This document shows positions 1 through 8,108 of a stretch of 64,000 nt of DNA, one piece after another. The stretch covers positions 4,358,501 through 4,422,500 of the forward strand of contig NZ_CP145905.1 of the NCBI RefSeq assembly GCF_036894955.1. Direction: 5' to 3'. The first letter of the stretch is position 1. The number at the start of each line of letters is the position of its first letter. Source of the DNA: Paenibacillus sp. KS-LC4. Its GTDB lineage: Bacteria > Bacillota > Bacilli > Paenibacillales > Paenibacillaceae. The notes under the pieces were generated by a model. The model saw only the letters and a program-made list of their open reading frames with translations, was not told where the DNA came from and did no database searches. The translations under genes were made by a program, and so were the position numbers.

Positions 1-615
1 GCTGACGTGCACATCCACGGTACGCTGACCGCCAATGTAATCGAAGCCCCACACGACATTCATAAGATCATCGCGCGTAATAACCATGCCCGGCCGCTGA
101 ACAAGATACAGCAGCACTTCAAATTCCTTCGGACGCAGCGGAATCGACTCCCCATCCAGTACGACCTCGTATTTATCCGGATAGATCGACAGCTCGCCCG
201 CTGTAATGATCTTCTCCGTCATTTCAGGCATCATGCTATCGTCCTGAAGCTGAGTCCGGCGCAGCACCGCAGATACACGCGCCAGCAGCTCGGCAACGCC
301 GAATGGCTTCGTAATATAATCATCCGCACCATGCTTCAAGCCTTGCACGACTTCTTCCTCAGCATTGCGGGCTGTCAAAATAATGACAGGCGTCCGCAGG
401 CCATTTTGACGTAGGCGATTTAAAATGTCGAAGCCGTTCATTCCCGGCAGCATAATATCCAAAATAATGAGATCAAAGCTGCGCTGCAACGCAGTTTGCA
501 AGCCTTCTCCACCATGATCGGCGACCGTAATTTCGTAGCCTTCCTGCGTCAAATTGTATGACAGAAGTCTAGCAAGTGTCGGTTCGTCTTCAATGACAAG
601 CACTTTATGCGACAT
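1..615 (-). CDS. phoP: PhoP-like OmpR-family response regulator (3' end cut by window edge)
   Basis: This is a DNA-binding response regulator; 205 codons are visible and the end lies outside the window. The receiver domain fills about residues 3-118, with acidic residues E9/D10, phospho-acceptor D53 in the segment LIILDIMLP, and the conserved T and K of the LTA and TKPF segments. A winged-helix domain of the OmpR type follows from about residue 135 and is still open at the edge. The ATG at 613-615 has a good GGAGG five bases upstream. It lies 91 bp downstream of a PhoR-like kinase on the same strand, so the order is kinase then regulator, the reverse of the usual phoP-phoR order. The phosphate-starvation role is inferred from the partner kinase; another OmpR-type pair is possible. 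Confidence 0.85.
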   Translation of the reverse strand, partial: MSHKVLVIEDEPTLARLLSYNLTQEGYEITVADHGGEGLQTALQRSFDLIILDIMLPGMNGFDILNRLRQNGLRTPVIILTARNAEEEVVQGLKHGADDYITKPFGVAELLARVSAVLRRTQLQDDSMMPEMTEKIITAGELSIYPDKYEVVLDGESIPLRPKEFEVLLYLVQRPGMVITRDDLMNVVWGFDYIGGQRTVDVHVS

Positions 616-659
616 GGTAACCTCCAACATTATTGCGTTTATTCAACCTTATTCTAACA

Positions 660-706
660 TGAAATTATATAGAAGTGGTAAACCTTTTGCGTTAAACGTG
701 AAACCG
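660..706 (-). promoter_or_regulatory. candidate promoter between kinase and response regulator
   Basis: Reading the minus strand, a perfect TATAAT lies at 664-669, about 50 bp before the regulator start, with no good -35 hexamer at 17 bp. Upstream of it are TTTCACG, TTTAACG and TTTACC, related to PhoP-box half sites but without the regular 11-bp spacing. The regulator gene may therefore have its own, possibly activator-dependent, promoter. Confidence 0.3.
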
Positions 707-2482
707 CTACTGCTGGAGCACCGGCAGCTCAATAATAAATGTCGTTCCACGGCCCACCTCGCTCGTGACCGTTATCGTTCCTTTGTGCAGCTCAATCAAA
801 TGCTTAACGATCGACAAGCCAAGTCCCGTACCGCCTGAACTGCGCGAACGCGCCTTGTCTACCCGGTAGAAGCGCTCAAAGATACGCGGCAGGTCCTTCT
901 TCGGTATACCGATTCCCGTATCGCTGATTCGTATGCGGATATGGTCCTCATTGATGCCCTCCATCTTCACAGTTACCCGCCCGCCCTCTGGCGTATAGTT
1001 GATGCCGTTCGAAAGCAAATTCATCACAATTTGCCGCAGCCGATCCTCATCCGCTTCCATATATAGGCCTGCTTCCAGCTCCAGATTCAGCTCAATTACT
1101 TTGCGCGAGGCTTCCGCCTCCAGCAGCTTGAGCGTTTTATCCATAAATACATCCATATTGACCGGTGAAAAATAAAGCGGAACCCGCCGCGACTCGATTT
1201 TCGAAAGCTCCAGTATATCCCCGATCAACCGATTCAAGCGGTCGCTCTCATCAAAAATAATTTGCAAAAACGAACGTGAGGTTTCCGCATCATTCACGGC
1301 GCCTGCGATCAAAGTTTCCGCAAAGCCTTTAATAGCCGTAATCGGCGTTTTTAGCTCATGCGATACATTCGCAACAAACTCGCTGCGCATCCGCTCCAAT
1401 CGGCGAATAGCTGTCACATCCTGCAACACAAGCAGCATGCCTTCATATTCTTCTCCCTCTTGCTCAATCGGCACCAGATTCAGCTCCAGCAGTCGCTCCT
1501 CGGGAAAATAGAACGTAACCTCCTCGCGGATATGCTCCCGGGTTTCCAGCCCCTCCTGAATCATTTGGGCCAGCTCAAATTGCTGTTTGCCTTCGGCGTA
1601 ATGGCGCCCGACAAGCTCGCGTGCCGAGAAGCCGAGCAATTCCTCTGCATGCCTGTTCATCAGCACGAAGCGTCCTGTACGATCAACCATGACGACGCCG
1701 TTAATCATATTGTCCAGCACGCTTTCCAGCTGGCTTTCATTTTGGCGGATTTGCGTCATTTGCACCTGCAGGCTATCTGCCATGGCGTTAATCGCATTGC
1801 CAAGCTCGCCAATCTCATCCTGCTTGGCTACCACAACGCGCGCCTGATAATCCATATTTTTAATCCGCTTTGCAACGCTTGTAATTTGTTCAAGCGGTCG
1901 TGTCAGACTGAGCGCAATACGGTAGCTGACAAAGGCAGCAGCCAAAAACAGCAGCAGCAGTCCGCCGCCAATAACCGTCCATACGTTGCGGATGCTCTGC
2001 TCTACTTCACTTAGGCTCATCGCCAATCGGATAACATTGGAGTTCGGGTTGCTGCTATCGGTCAGTATCGCCACATACAGCAAATTCTGATGAAGCGTAT
2101 CGCTTTTTCTAATCGTGCGACCAACGCCTTCCTCGCGCGCTTCGGCTACCTCCGAGCGGCTGTTGTGATTGTCCATCGTGGACACCTCATGATCCGAGTC
2201 GCCCACTACGATACCATCACCGGAAATAAAGGTGACCCGGGCGCCGGTGAAGCCTTTCAGACTTTTTGCTTCCTCGGTAAAATAAGGCTCCACCTCGCTC
2301 AGCGTGCCCTGCTTCCACTGCATTTTCGCCAAAATGATATGCATTTCCCGCACCATATTGTCTTCCAACGCACGAATATGATTTTGCTTAAACGTATTTG
2401 CCATAATCAGTCCGGCCGCCGTAACGGATAAAGCAATCATTAAAATCATAATAATCGTCAACCGATTTCGAAAGCTGTTCAC
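707..2482 (-). CDS. phoR: PhoR-like membrane sensor histidine kinase
   Basis: This is a membrane histidine kinase of about 591 residues. It has a TM helix at about 8-29, an extracytoplasmic sensor region to about 165, a second TM at about 168-190, a HAMP linker, a PAS domain at about 250-360, the phospho-acceptor His375 in the segment VSHELKTPI, and an ATPase domain with the N, G1 and G2 boxes near the C-terminus (GGTGLGLSIV). This is the PhoR architecture. I chose the GTG at 2480-2482 because GAGGAG lies 8 bases upstream; a GTG nine bases earlier would overlap that site. The next gene is its probable partner response regulator. Phosphate sensing is inferred from architecture, not proven. Confidence 0.85.
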   Translation of the reverse strand: MNSFRNRLTIIMILMIALSVTAAGLIMANTFKQNHIRALEDNMVREMHIILAKMQWKQGTLSEVEPYFTEEAKSLKGFTGARVTFISGDGIVVGDSDHEVSTMDNHNSRSEVAEAREEGVGRTIRKSDTLHQNLLYVAILTDSSNPNSNVIRLAMSLSEVEQSIRNVWTVIGGGLLLLFLAAAFVSYRIALSLTRPLEQITSVAKRIKNMDYQARVVVAKQDEIGELGNAINAMADSLQVQMTQIRQNESQLESVLDNMINGVVMVDRTGRFVLMNRHAEELLGFSARELVGRHYAEGKQQFELAQMIQEGLETREHIREEVTFYFPEERLLELNLVPIEQEGEEYEGMLLVLQDVTAIRRLERMRSEFVANVSHELKTPITAIKGFAETLIAGAVNDAETSRSFLQIIFDESDRLNRLIGDILELSKIESRRVPLYFSPVNMDVFMDKTLKLLEAEASRKVIELNLELEAGLYMEADEDRLRQIVMNLLSNGINYTPEGGRVTVKMEGINEDHIRIRISDTGIGIPKKDLPRIFERFYRVDKARSRSSGGTGLGLSIVKHLIELHKGTITVTSEVGRGTTFIIELPVLQQ

Positions 2483-2817
2483 GCCAACCACTCCTCATGT
2501 TCTTTGCACTCGTTTATTAGTTTAAAGGTGGAACAGGTGCTTCGCTGCGCGAAAGATTGGTCTTCCGATTGCATCGTCCACCTTTTTTCTAAAAAAACCT
2601 TGTCCATCCTGAACATCTTATCATACCGATATAGAAAAATGGCATCTGCTTTTTTCACAAAAAAATCCCCCGAGGGTGCAGAGCACAGCTTATCTCAACA
2701 AATAAGTCTGCCCACTGCAAGCCCTATGAGGATTCTGTCCCGCTGCTGGAGACGGACAATAGCCATTCAATAGAAAATATATTATTATTGTAAATCCGCT
2801 TTATAAGCCTAATTTCT
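2483..2817 (-). other. intergenic stretch upstream of phoR-like gene
   Basis: I see no convincing gene in this 335-bp gap. On the minus strand a 31-codon frame runs from ATG 2572-2574 to a TGA at 2479-2481 that overlaps the kinase GTG; it has an AAGGTGG only 3 bases before its ATG. It could be a translated leader but is just as likely chance. A TATGAT at about 2620 (minus strand) could serve as a -10. A weak three-base-pair hairpin followed by T7 lies near 2660-2680 and is not a convincing terminator. Confidence 0.3.
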
Positions 2818-3918
2818 CTAAATGCGCTCTCCTTTTTGCAGCTTTTGCAAAATAAAATGGTGGAGCGTAGCCAGTGGCTGCTGCACCATAATAGACAGAA
2901 CAACGGGTACGGCGGCCAGCGGGCTGAAATAGCCGAGCGCCAGCACCATGCCCAACGAAATATTGCGCATGCCTGTCGCAAACGATACCGTAATTTGCAC
3001 CTCCTTGCTTGCTCCGCGCATCGTTCCGATAAAGCCGACAGCGTAGCATAGCGAGACGAGCAATACAACGAGCGGCAAAATCTTGAGCAGGTCGCCCTTC
3101 AGCTGCTCGGTATACGGGGCAATTGCCGCTGCATTCAGCGCGACTACCGCCACAAAGCACAGCTTTGAAAGGGGCGCTGCGACAGGCTTAACCTGCTCCA
3201 GCAGCCGCCCCCGGCTCCATTGATGGAGCAGCACGCCGAGCAGCGTTGGCAGCACAATGATGAGCAGCAAATCCAGCATGAGCGGTGCGCTTTCGATCTC
3301 TACTGCCGTTTGAAAAAACAAATGGAGCCCTGCCGGCACGACAAATGGGCATAAGGCTGAATCAATAACGACCATCGCAAGCATGAGCGGCACGCTGCCG
3401 CCTGACATGCCTACCCATAGAACCGTAGACACGCCAAGCGGAATAATGGTGAACAGCACAAGCCCCACCACATAGGGCGACGATGCGCCGAACAACAGCG
3501 TGCCGAGGCTATAGGCGATAATCGGACAGAGCACATGGGCGAGCACAAGCGTCCAGGCAAGCACACCCGGCCTCTTCATAACCGCTCCAAGCTCCCTGAC
3601 CCCGCAGCCAAGCGCCATCGTCAGCGTCACATAAGCGAATAAATAAGGCACGGCAGCCACCATACTGCTAAGCGTATCCGCGAAGATAAAGCCGGCAATT
3701 AGCGAAAAGGGTATAATAATAAACATCCATTGCTCAAAATATCGGTTAAAAGCTAGTCCAAATGCTTTCGTAAGCCATCCCTCTTTTGCTATATAAAATG
3801 AACGATTGATTGGTGTGAGGTCGATGCTCACCACGGCGAGAAAGGATGGACTTCCATCTGCTGTGTTTTCAATAAAAATAAAATCAAGATGCTGAAGGCA
3901 GCCTAGCTGCACTTGCAT
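2818..3918 (-). CDS. bile acid:sodium symporter family (SBF) carrier
   Basis: This is an integral membrane protein of up to 366 residues with about ten hydrophobic helices, starting near residue 62 (segment MFIIIPFSLIAGFIF). The glycine/proline-rich crossing helices and the segment ATGMRNISLGMVLALGYF near the C-terminus are typical of the BASS/SBF fold. Members move organic anions such as bile acids, pantothenate or pyruvate, or arsenite, usually with sodium; the substrate here cannot be told. The first 45 or so residues are not hydrophobic and do not look like the family, and no strong ribosome site marks a start, so the true start is probably inside this frame. It is transcribed divergently from yfbR. 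Confidence 0.75.
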   Translation of the reverse strand: MQVQLGCLQHLDFIFIENTADGSPSFLAVVSIDLTPINRSFYIAKEGWLTKAFGLAFNRYFEQWMFIIIPFSLIAGFIFADTLSSMVAAVPYLFAYVTLTMALGCGVRELGAVMKRPGVLAWTLVLAHVLCPIIAYSLGTLLFGASSPYVVGLVLFTIIPLGVSTVLWVGMSGGSVPLMLAMVVIDSALCPFVVPAGLHLFFQTAVEIESAPLMLDLLLIIVLPTLLGVLLHQWSRGRLLEQVKPVAAPLSKLCFVAVVALNAAAIAPYTEQLKGDLLKILPLVVLLVSLCYAVGFIGTMRGASKEVQITVSFATGMRNISLGMVLALGYFSPLAAVPVVLSIMVQQPLATLHHFILQKLQKGERI

Positions 3919-3998
3919 TCAGCCTTTATAATAGCATAGAACAGCAAGCATCTTTTGCTTTCAGCCTTATATTTATCGCACAAAGGAGTCCGCAGCTT

Positions 3999-4598
3999 AT
4001 GGATAGTCATTTTTTTGCTTACATGTACCGCCTCAACTATATTGAGCGATGGAGTCTCATGCGCAATACGACTAAGGAAAACGTTGCCGAGCACTCCTTC
4101 CATGTCGCCCTGCTCGTGCATATGCTTTGCGAAATCGGCAATTCGCTTTTTGAAAAGCAATATAATACGGATCGCGCGGTGACGCTCGCTTTGTTCCACG
4201 ACGCGACGGAGGTGTTTACTGGCGACATTCCTACACCGGTCAAGCATCATAATGCTAAAATGCTGGCCAGCTTTCGCGAGCTTGAAGCTCTCGCCGCTGA
4301 GCGGCTGCTTGCCATGGTTCCCGAGCCGATGCAGAAAGCCTATGCCCCGCTGCTAAGCTCTCACCACGGCAGCATTTCCTCTGAGGAGCAGACGCTTCAA
4401 GCGATGGTGAAGGCCGCTGATTTGCTCGACGCTTATTTGAAATGCCTCTATGAGCTATCGGCAGGCAATCGCGAATTTCTCGTAGCACGGGGTCAAACGG
4501 AGCAAGCGCTGGCTGCATTAAATATGCCCGAGGTCGAATGGTTTCTCAACCATATGGCGCCAAGCCTCGGCATGACGCTTGATGAGCTGTCTGACTGA
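3999..4598 (+). CDS. yfbR: 5'-deoxynucleotidase YfbR (HD domain)
   Basis: This is a soluble HD-domain phosphohydrolase of 199 residues, the same length as E. coli YfbR, which removes the phosphate from deoxyribonucleoside 5'-monophosphates. Metal ligands are visible as His32 in AEHSFHVALL, His67-Asp68 in ALFHDATEVF and a later Asp in KAADLLDAYLKC. The diagnostic N-terminal FAYMYRL-x-x-IERWSLMRN and the segment TGDIPTPVKH match YfbR closely. AAGGAG lies ten bases before the ATG. It is a single gene, divergent from the SBF carrier and ending at a strong bidirectional terminator. A role in dNTP-pool housekeeping is the family expectation. Confidence 0.92.
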   Translation: MDSHFFAYMYRLNYIERWSLMRNTTKENVAEHSFHVALLVHMLCEIGNSLFEKQYNTDRAVTLALFHDATEVFTGDIPTPVKHHNAKMLASFRELEALAAERLLAMVPEPMQKAYAPLLSSHHGSISSEEQTLQAMVKAADLLDAYLKCLYELSAGNREFLVARGQTEQALAALNMPEVEWFLNHMAPSLGMTLDELSD

Positions 4599-4677
4599 AG
4601 CTAAGCAGGGCTGAGCTAGGTCGTGCTGGATCATACATTTATCCAAGCGTATTCATTCCGGCTGCTTCATACCCCAA

Positions 4678-4725
4678 ATGGAAGAAAGGAAGGGCGGAAT
4701 AAATCCCGTCCTTCCTTTCTTCCAT
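4678..4725. terminator. bidirectional Rho-independent terminator
   Basis: A 16-bp perfect stem (4678-4693 with 4710-4725) extends by about four more pairs towards a small loop. It sits between convergent yfbR and the small gene at 4754-5098, so it can serve both. T-richness on either side is modest. Confidence 0.75.
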
Positions 4726-4753
4726 TGTTCTTATCCGCTAAACATGCCTTAGC

Positions 4754-5098
4754 TCAGTCACGCATCTTGGAGACATAAGTACGAACGGCTTCATAGAAGG
4801 CTTTCCATTCTTCACTCGGTTGTTCAGCTGAACTAGCCTCAGGCTGTGGCATTAGCTGATCGGCTAATGGCTGTATAGGGCTAGGCTGCTCAAGCTCCTT
4901 GGCACGCGGCGCTACGTCTAGCGCTTCGCCGCCAGCTGCATTTGCAGCTGATTCCCCTGCTTCGCTAGCTGACGCCCCCAGCACCTGAGCCGTTGTCTGA
5001 CCTTGACCTTCTTCAGTACCGACCGTCCCTTCGCCGCTTTGTTTGCGACGCTGGGCCATTACTTTCGTTAGCTGGTCTCTCAGCTTCTCTTCTGCCAT
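4754..5098 (-). CDS. small acidic protein of unknown function, SNF2 operon
   Basis: This is a 114-residue protein I do not recognise. The N-terminus (MAEEKLRDQLTKVMAQRRKQ) and C-terminus (EEWKAFYEAVRTYVSKMRD) look helical; the middle is low-complexity, rich in Ala, Gly, Gln, Glu and Pro, and probably disordered. There is no signal peptide or membrane helix. AAAGGGTGAG precedes the ATG. It starts only 7 bp after the SNF2 helicase stop and ends before a strong terminator, so it is the last gene of the SWIM-SNF2 operon. A role as helicase accessory is guilt by association only. Confidence 0.7.
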   Translation of the reverse strand: MAEEKLRDQLTKVMAQRRKQSGEGTVGTEEGQGQTTAQVLGASASEAGESAANAAGGEALDVAPRAKELEQPSPIQPLADQLMPQPEASSAEQPSEEWKAFYEAVRTYVSKMRD

Positions 5099-5105
5099 CT
5101 GGCAC

Positions 5106-8100
5106 TCACCCTTTCAGCCAGTTTTTCCGCAGTTCAAACAGCTCTTTCAGCTCGTCTGTCGACAGCTCGGTAATCCACTGCTCAGACTGGCCGACGACTT
5201 GGTCATTCAATGACTGCTTGCGTTCAATCATCTCATCTATTTTCTCCTCAAGCGTGCCTAGCGTAATGAACTTATGAACCTGCACCTCGCGGGTCTGCCC
5301 AATTCGGAAGGCACGGTCCGTCGCTTGATTTTCCACTGCCGGATTCCACCAACGGTCAAAATGAAACACATGATTGGCCGCTGTAAGATTAAGTCCCGTT
5401 CCGCCTGCCTTAAGCGATAGAACGAAAGCGCTGCAACGCTGCTCGGGATTTTGAAAGCCTTGAATCATCTCATCGCGCTTTATTTTCGGCACTCCGCCGT
5501 GCAAATAGGGAACGCTCGTGCCCAGCCGCTCTTCCAGCAGCTTTTTGAGCTGATGGCCCATCTCAACAAATTGGGTAAAAATCAGGCAGCGCTCCCCTTC
5601 GGCAGCGACCTCCTCCACCATATCCAACAGGCGGGCGACCTTGTTCGAACGCTCCTCCTCCCACTGCTTCGCTCCGCCATTATCCCCTTCCATCAAGCCG
5701 GGATGATTGCAAAGCTGCTTAAGCCGGGTCAAGGAAGCCAGAATAAGACCGCGCCGCTGCATCGCTCCTAACGTATCGAGCTTCTCCAGCAAATCCGCGA
5801 CAATATTTTCATACATCGCGCCCTGCTCTGCCGTGAGTGTAATATACGTCTTGCCTTCGAATTTCTCTGGCAATGAGAGCTGAATGGCCGGGTCTTTCTT
5901 AATGCGGCGAAGCATGAACGGCTTCACCCAGCGCTGTAAGCCGGCAATCATTTTCTCATCCCGCGTCCGCTCGATCGGAGCGACTACCTCCTTGCGGAAT
6001 TCGTTCACCCCGCCCAAATAGCCGGGATTGATAAAATCATAGATGGACCACAGCTCCGTCAATCGGTTTTCCATCGGTGTGCCTGTCAGCGCCACACGGT
6101 GGCGGGCAGGCAGCTTGCGAATGGCTGCCGACTGCTTCGTGTAAATATTTTTTATATTTTGCGCCTCATCCAAGCATAATGCATCCCAGCCAACTGCACT
6201 TAAGTCTTCTTCATCCAATTGGGCCAGCGAATACGAGGTAATGACCAAATCCATGTCGCGGACTGCATCCTCGAAGGCTTCCCCCTTCTCCCGCTTAGGG
6301 CCATAATGAAGATGAACCTTAAGCTGCGGAGCGAATTTCTCCAGCTCCTTCTCCCAGTTGCCGATAACCGAAGTCGGACATACAAGCAGCGAAGGCGCAT
6401 GAACAAGCGACGGGGAATTTCCCAGCTTAAGCTGCTCCGCGCGCTGTTCCTTCACGTAAACGAGATAGGCCATGAACTGAATCGTCTTTCCCAAGCCCAT
6501 ATCATCCGCCAGACAGCCGCCAAAGCCGAATCTTCGCAAAAACAACAGCCAAGAAACCCCTTGCAGCTGGTAGGGACGAAGCTCGCCAAGGAAAGCTTCC
6601 GGCTTCTCAATAAGGGGAATTTCCGACGTATGCTGAAGCTGCTCCAGCCATCTGGCTAAATGCTCATTGAGCTCTACTTCAGCTCGCAGGTCGTGTGCCT
6701 GCTCCTCCTCATCCTCCAGTACAGCACCGCCCAACAGGTGCATTTCCATCACATCGCGAAAGGACAAGCCGCTCTTCTTGCCAATTTTTGAAACCCAGCT
6801 GCGGATCTGCGCCACATCCTGCGGATCAAGATGCACCCATTCGCCGCCAATCTTCATTAAGCGCCGATTTTCCTCGGCCAGGCGCATAAACTCCGCCTCC
6901 GACAAATCGACATTGCCGAGCGCCATTTTCCAATCGAATTGCACAATTTGGTCTAGACCGAACATCGGCTGCGCATCCGAGCCAACCGATGATTTCACCT
7001 TCGCCTTCAGTCGCAGCTTGCGCGATCTCACAGCCTCCCACCAGCTCGGCAGCAGCACGGGGCAGCCTGCCTCCAGCAGCGTCAAGCTTGCCGATTCCAT
7101 GAAGCTCCATGCTTCATTGTCCGACAGCAGTTGCTTCATTTGGCCAGCCTTCTCCGCCTCTTGCCAATCTGGCAAAGCGCTAACCCACTTCGCTTCCTCT
7201 TTCGCAAGCTTCGCGGGCAGCAAGGGCAGCCACTCTTCGGGCAGGCTAGCCTCAGAGGGCAGCATGCCATCCAGCTCGGCCTTCCACGGCGGCTGTCTCT
7301 CGGGGTCTCCGTCCGCAGCCAGCTCCCACTGTCCTGCGGCGCCGCGCACGAGCGGCAGCCATTCTCCGCCTCCGCTGCGGCTTTGCAAAGCCGGCCGCAG
7401 CGTCCAATGCGGCTGCTCGCCCGGCTCAACGAGCTGCAAAGCAACCCTAAACGGCAGCGAATCCTTCCGCAGCCCAAGCGCAATCAGCCAATCCTCCTCC
7501 TCGGCTGCCTTATGCAGAACGACGATTTCACCGCCCGCAGCTGTGCCGACCTTCTGCCATGCTTCCGCAGCCAAGCTTCCCGGCTGCTGCAATACCTCCT
7601 CTACTGCGAGGCTTAGCCATTGCTGCAGGTCAACATCTCCCGCAGCCTCCGCTTTCTGAATAAGCTGCTCCCACAGCGCGCCTGCCTTGACGCCTGCTTC
7701 TGTATCCGGCACATTCAGCTTCCACGCCCGCTGCTCCTCCGACCAGCCGCCCCAATCCGGCATAAACCAGCCTTGCAGAAGCACCTCCCGAATCAGCGAA
7801 GCGAGCTCTCTCAGCCGTTGTGCCCTTTCCGTCCACTCTACCTGAAGCAGCTTTGCATACTTAGGCTGCGACAAATAATCAACCGCCAGCAGCGGAGACA
7901 GCAGCAAGGCTTTGCGATCACCATGCTGGGCGTCATCCACCTCAGTGCCGTACCAGGATGCTTTGTGCCAAGCGAATAGCACGGAACGCAGACGCGTCGC
8001 TGACTCCTGCTGGTCGCCAGCAAGCAGAGCAATCCGATATTCGCCGCTCTCCGCCTTGAACCAACAGGCGTCCATCGTTAATATTCCAGTGCCCATAGAT

Positions 8101-8108
8101 GCTCTCAT
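5106..8108 (-). CDS. SNF2/RapA-type DEAD/DEAH helicase
   Basis: This is a bacterial SWI/SNF-family ATPase of 1000 residues. The N-terminal half is the poorly conserved SNF2-associated region ending around LLPSWWEAVRSRKLRLKAK. The motor follows: Walker A in DDMGLGKTIQ near residue 539, a DEAQ box in CLDEAQNIKN near 647, and motif VI in TDRAFRIGQ near 933. Such proteins translocate on double-stranded DNA or remodel protein-DNA or RNA polymerase complexes. I start it at ATG 8106-8108, which overlaps the TGA of the SWIM gene (ATGA); an upstream in-frame ATG lies inside that gene. The tight coupling to a SWIM zinc-finger gene is the common bacterial arrangement and suggests the two act together. 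Confidence 0.92.
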   Translation of the reverse strand: MRASMGTGILTMDACWFKAESGEYRIALLAGDQQESATRLRSVLFAWHKASWYGTEVDDAQHGDRKALLLSPLLAVDYLSQPKYAKLLQVEWTERAQRLRELASLIREVLLQGWFMPDWGGWSEEQRAWKLNVPDTEAGVKAGALWEQLIQKAEAAGDVDLQQWLSLAVEEVLQQPGSLAAEAWQKVGTAAGGEIVVLHKAAEEEDWLIALGLRKDSLPFRVALQLVEPGEQPHWTLRPALQSRSGGGEWLPLVRGAAGQWELAADGDPERQPPWKAELDGMLPSEASLPEEWLPLLPAKLAKEEAKWVSALPDWQEAEKAGQMKQLLSDNEAWSFMESASLTLLEAGCPVLLPSWWEAVRSRKLRLKAKVKSSVGSDAQPMFGLDQIVQFDWKMALGNVDLSEAEFMRLAEENRRLMKIGGEWVHLDPQDVAQIRSWVSKIGKKSGLSFRDVMEMHLLGGAVLEDEEEQAHDLRAEVELNEHLARWLEQLQHTSEIPLIEKPEAFLGELRPYQLQGVSWLLFLRRFGFGGCLADDMGLGKTIQFMAYLVYVKEQRAEQLKLGNSPSLVHAPSLLVCPTSVIGNWEKELEKFAPQLKVHLHYGPKREKGEAFEDAVRDMDLVITSYSLAQLDEEDLSAVGWDALCLDEAQNIKNIYTKQSAAIRKLPARHRVALTGTPMENRLTELWSIYDFINPGYLGGVNEFRKEVVAPIERTRDEKMIAGLQRWVKPFMLRRIKKDPAIQLSLPEKFEGKTYITLTAEQGAMYENIVADLLEKLDTLGAMQRRGLILASLTRLKQLCNHPGLMEGDNGGAKQWEEERSNKVARLLDMVEEVAAEGERCLIFTQFVEMGHQLKKLLEERLGTSVPYLHGGVPKIKRDEMIQGFQNPEQRCSAFVLSLKAGGTGLNLTAANHVFHFDRWWNPAVENQATDRAFRIGQTREVQVHKFITLGTLEEKIDEMIERKQSLNDQVVGQSEQWITELSTDELKELFELRKNWLKG

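Noticed and set aside
6667-7659. Plus-strand 330-codon open frame
   Set aside because: Antisense to the SNF2 gene, with composition (Ser/Ala/Cys-rich) typical of a shadow frame.
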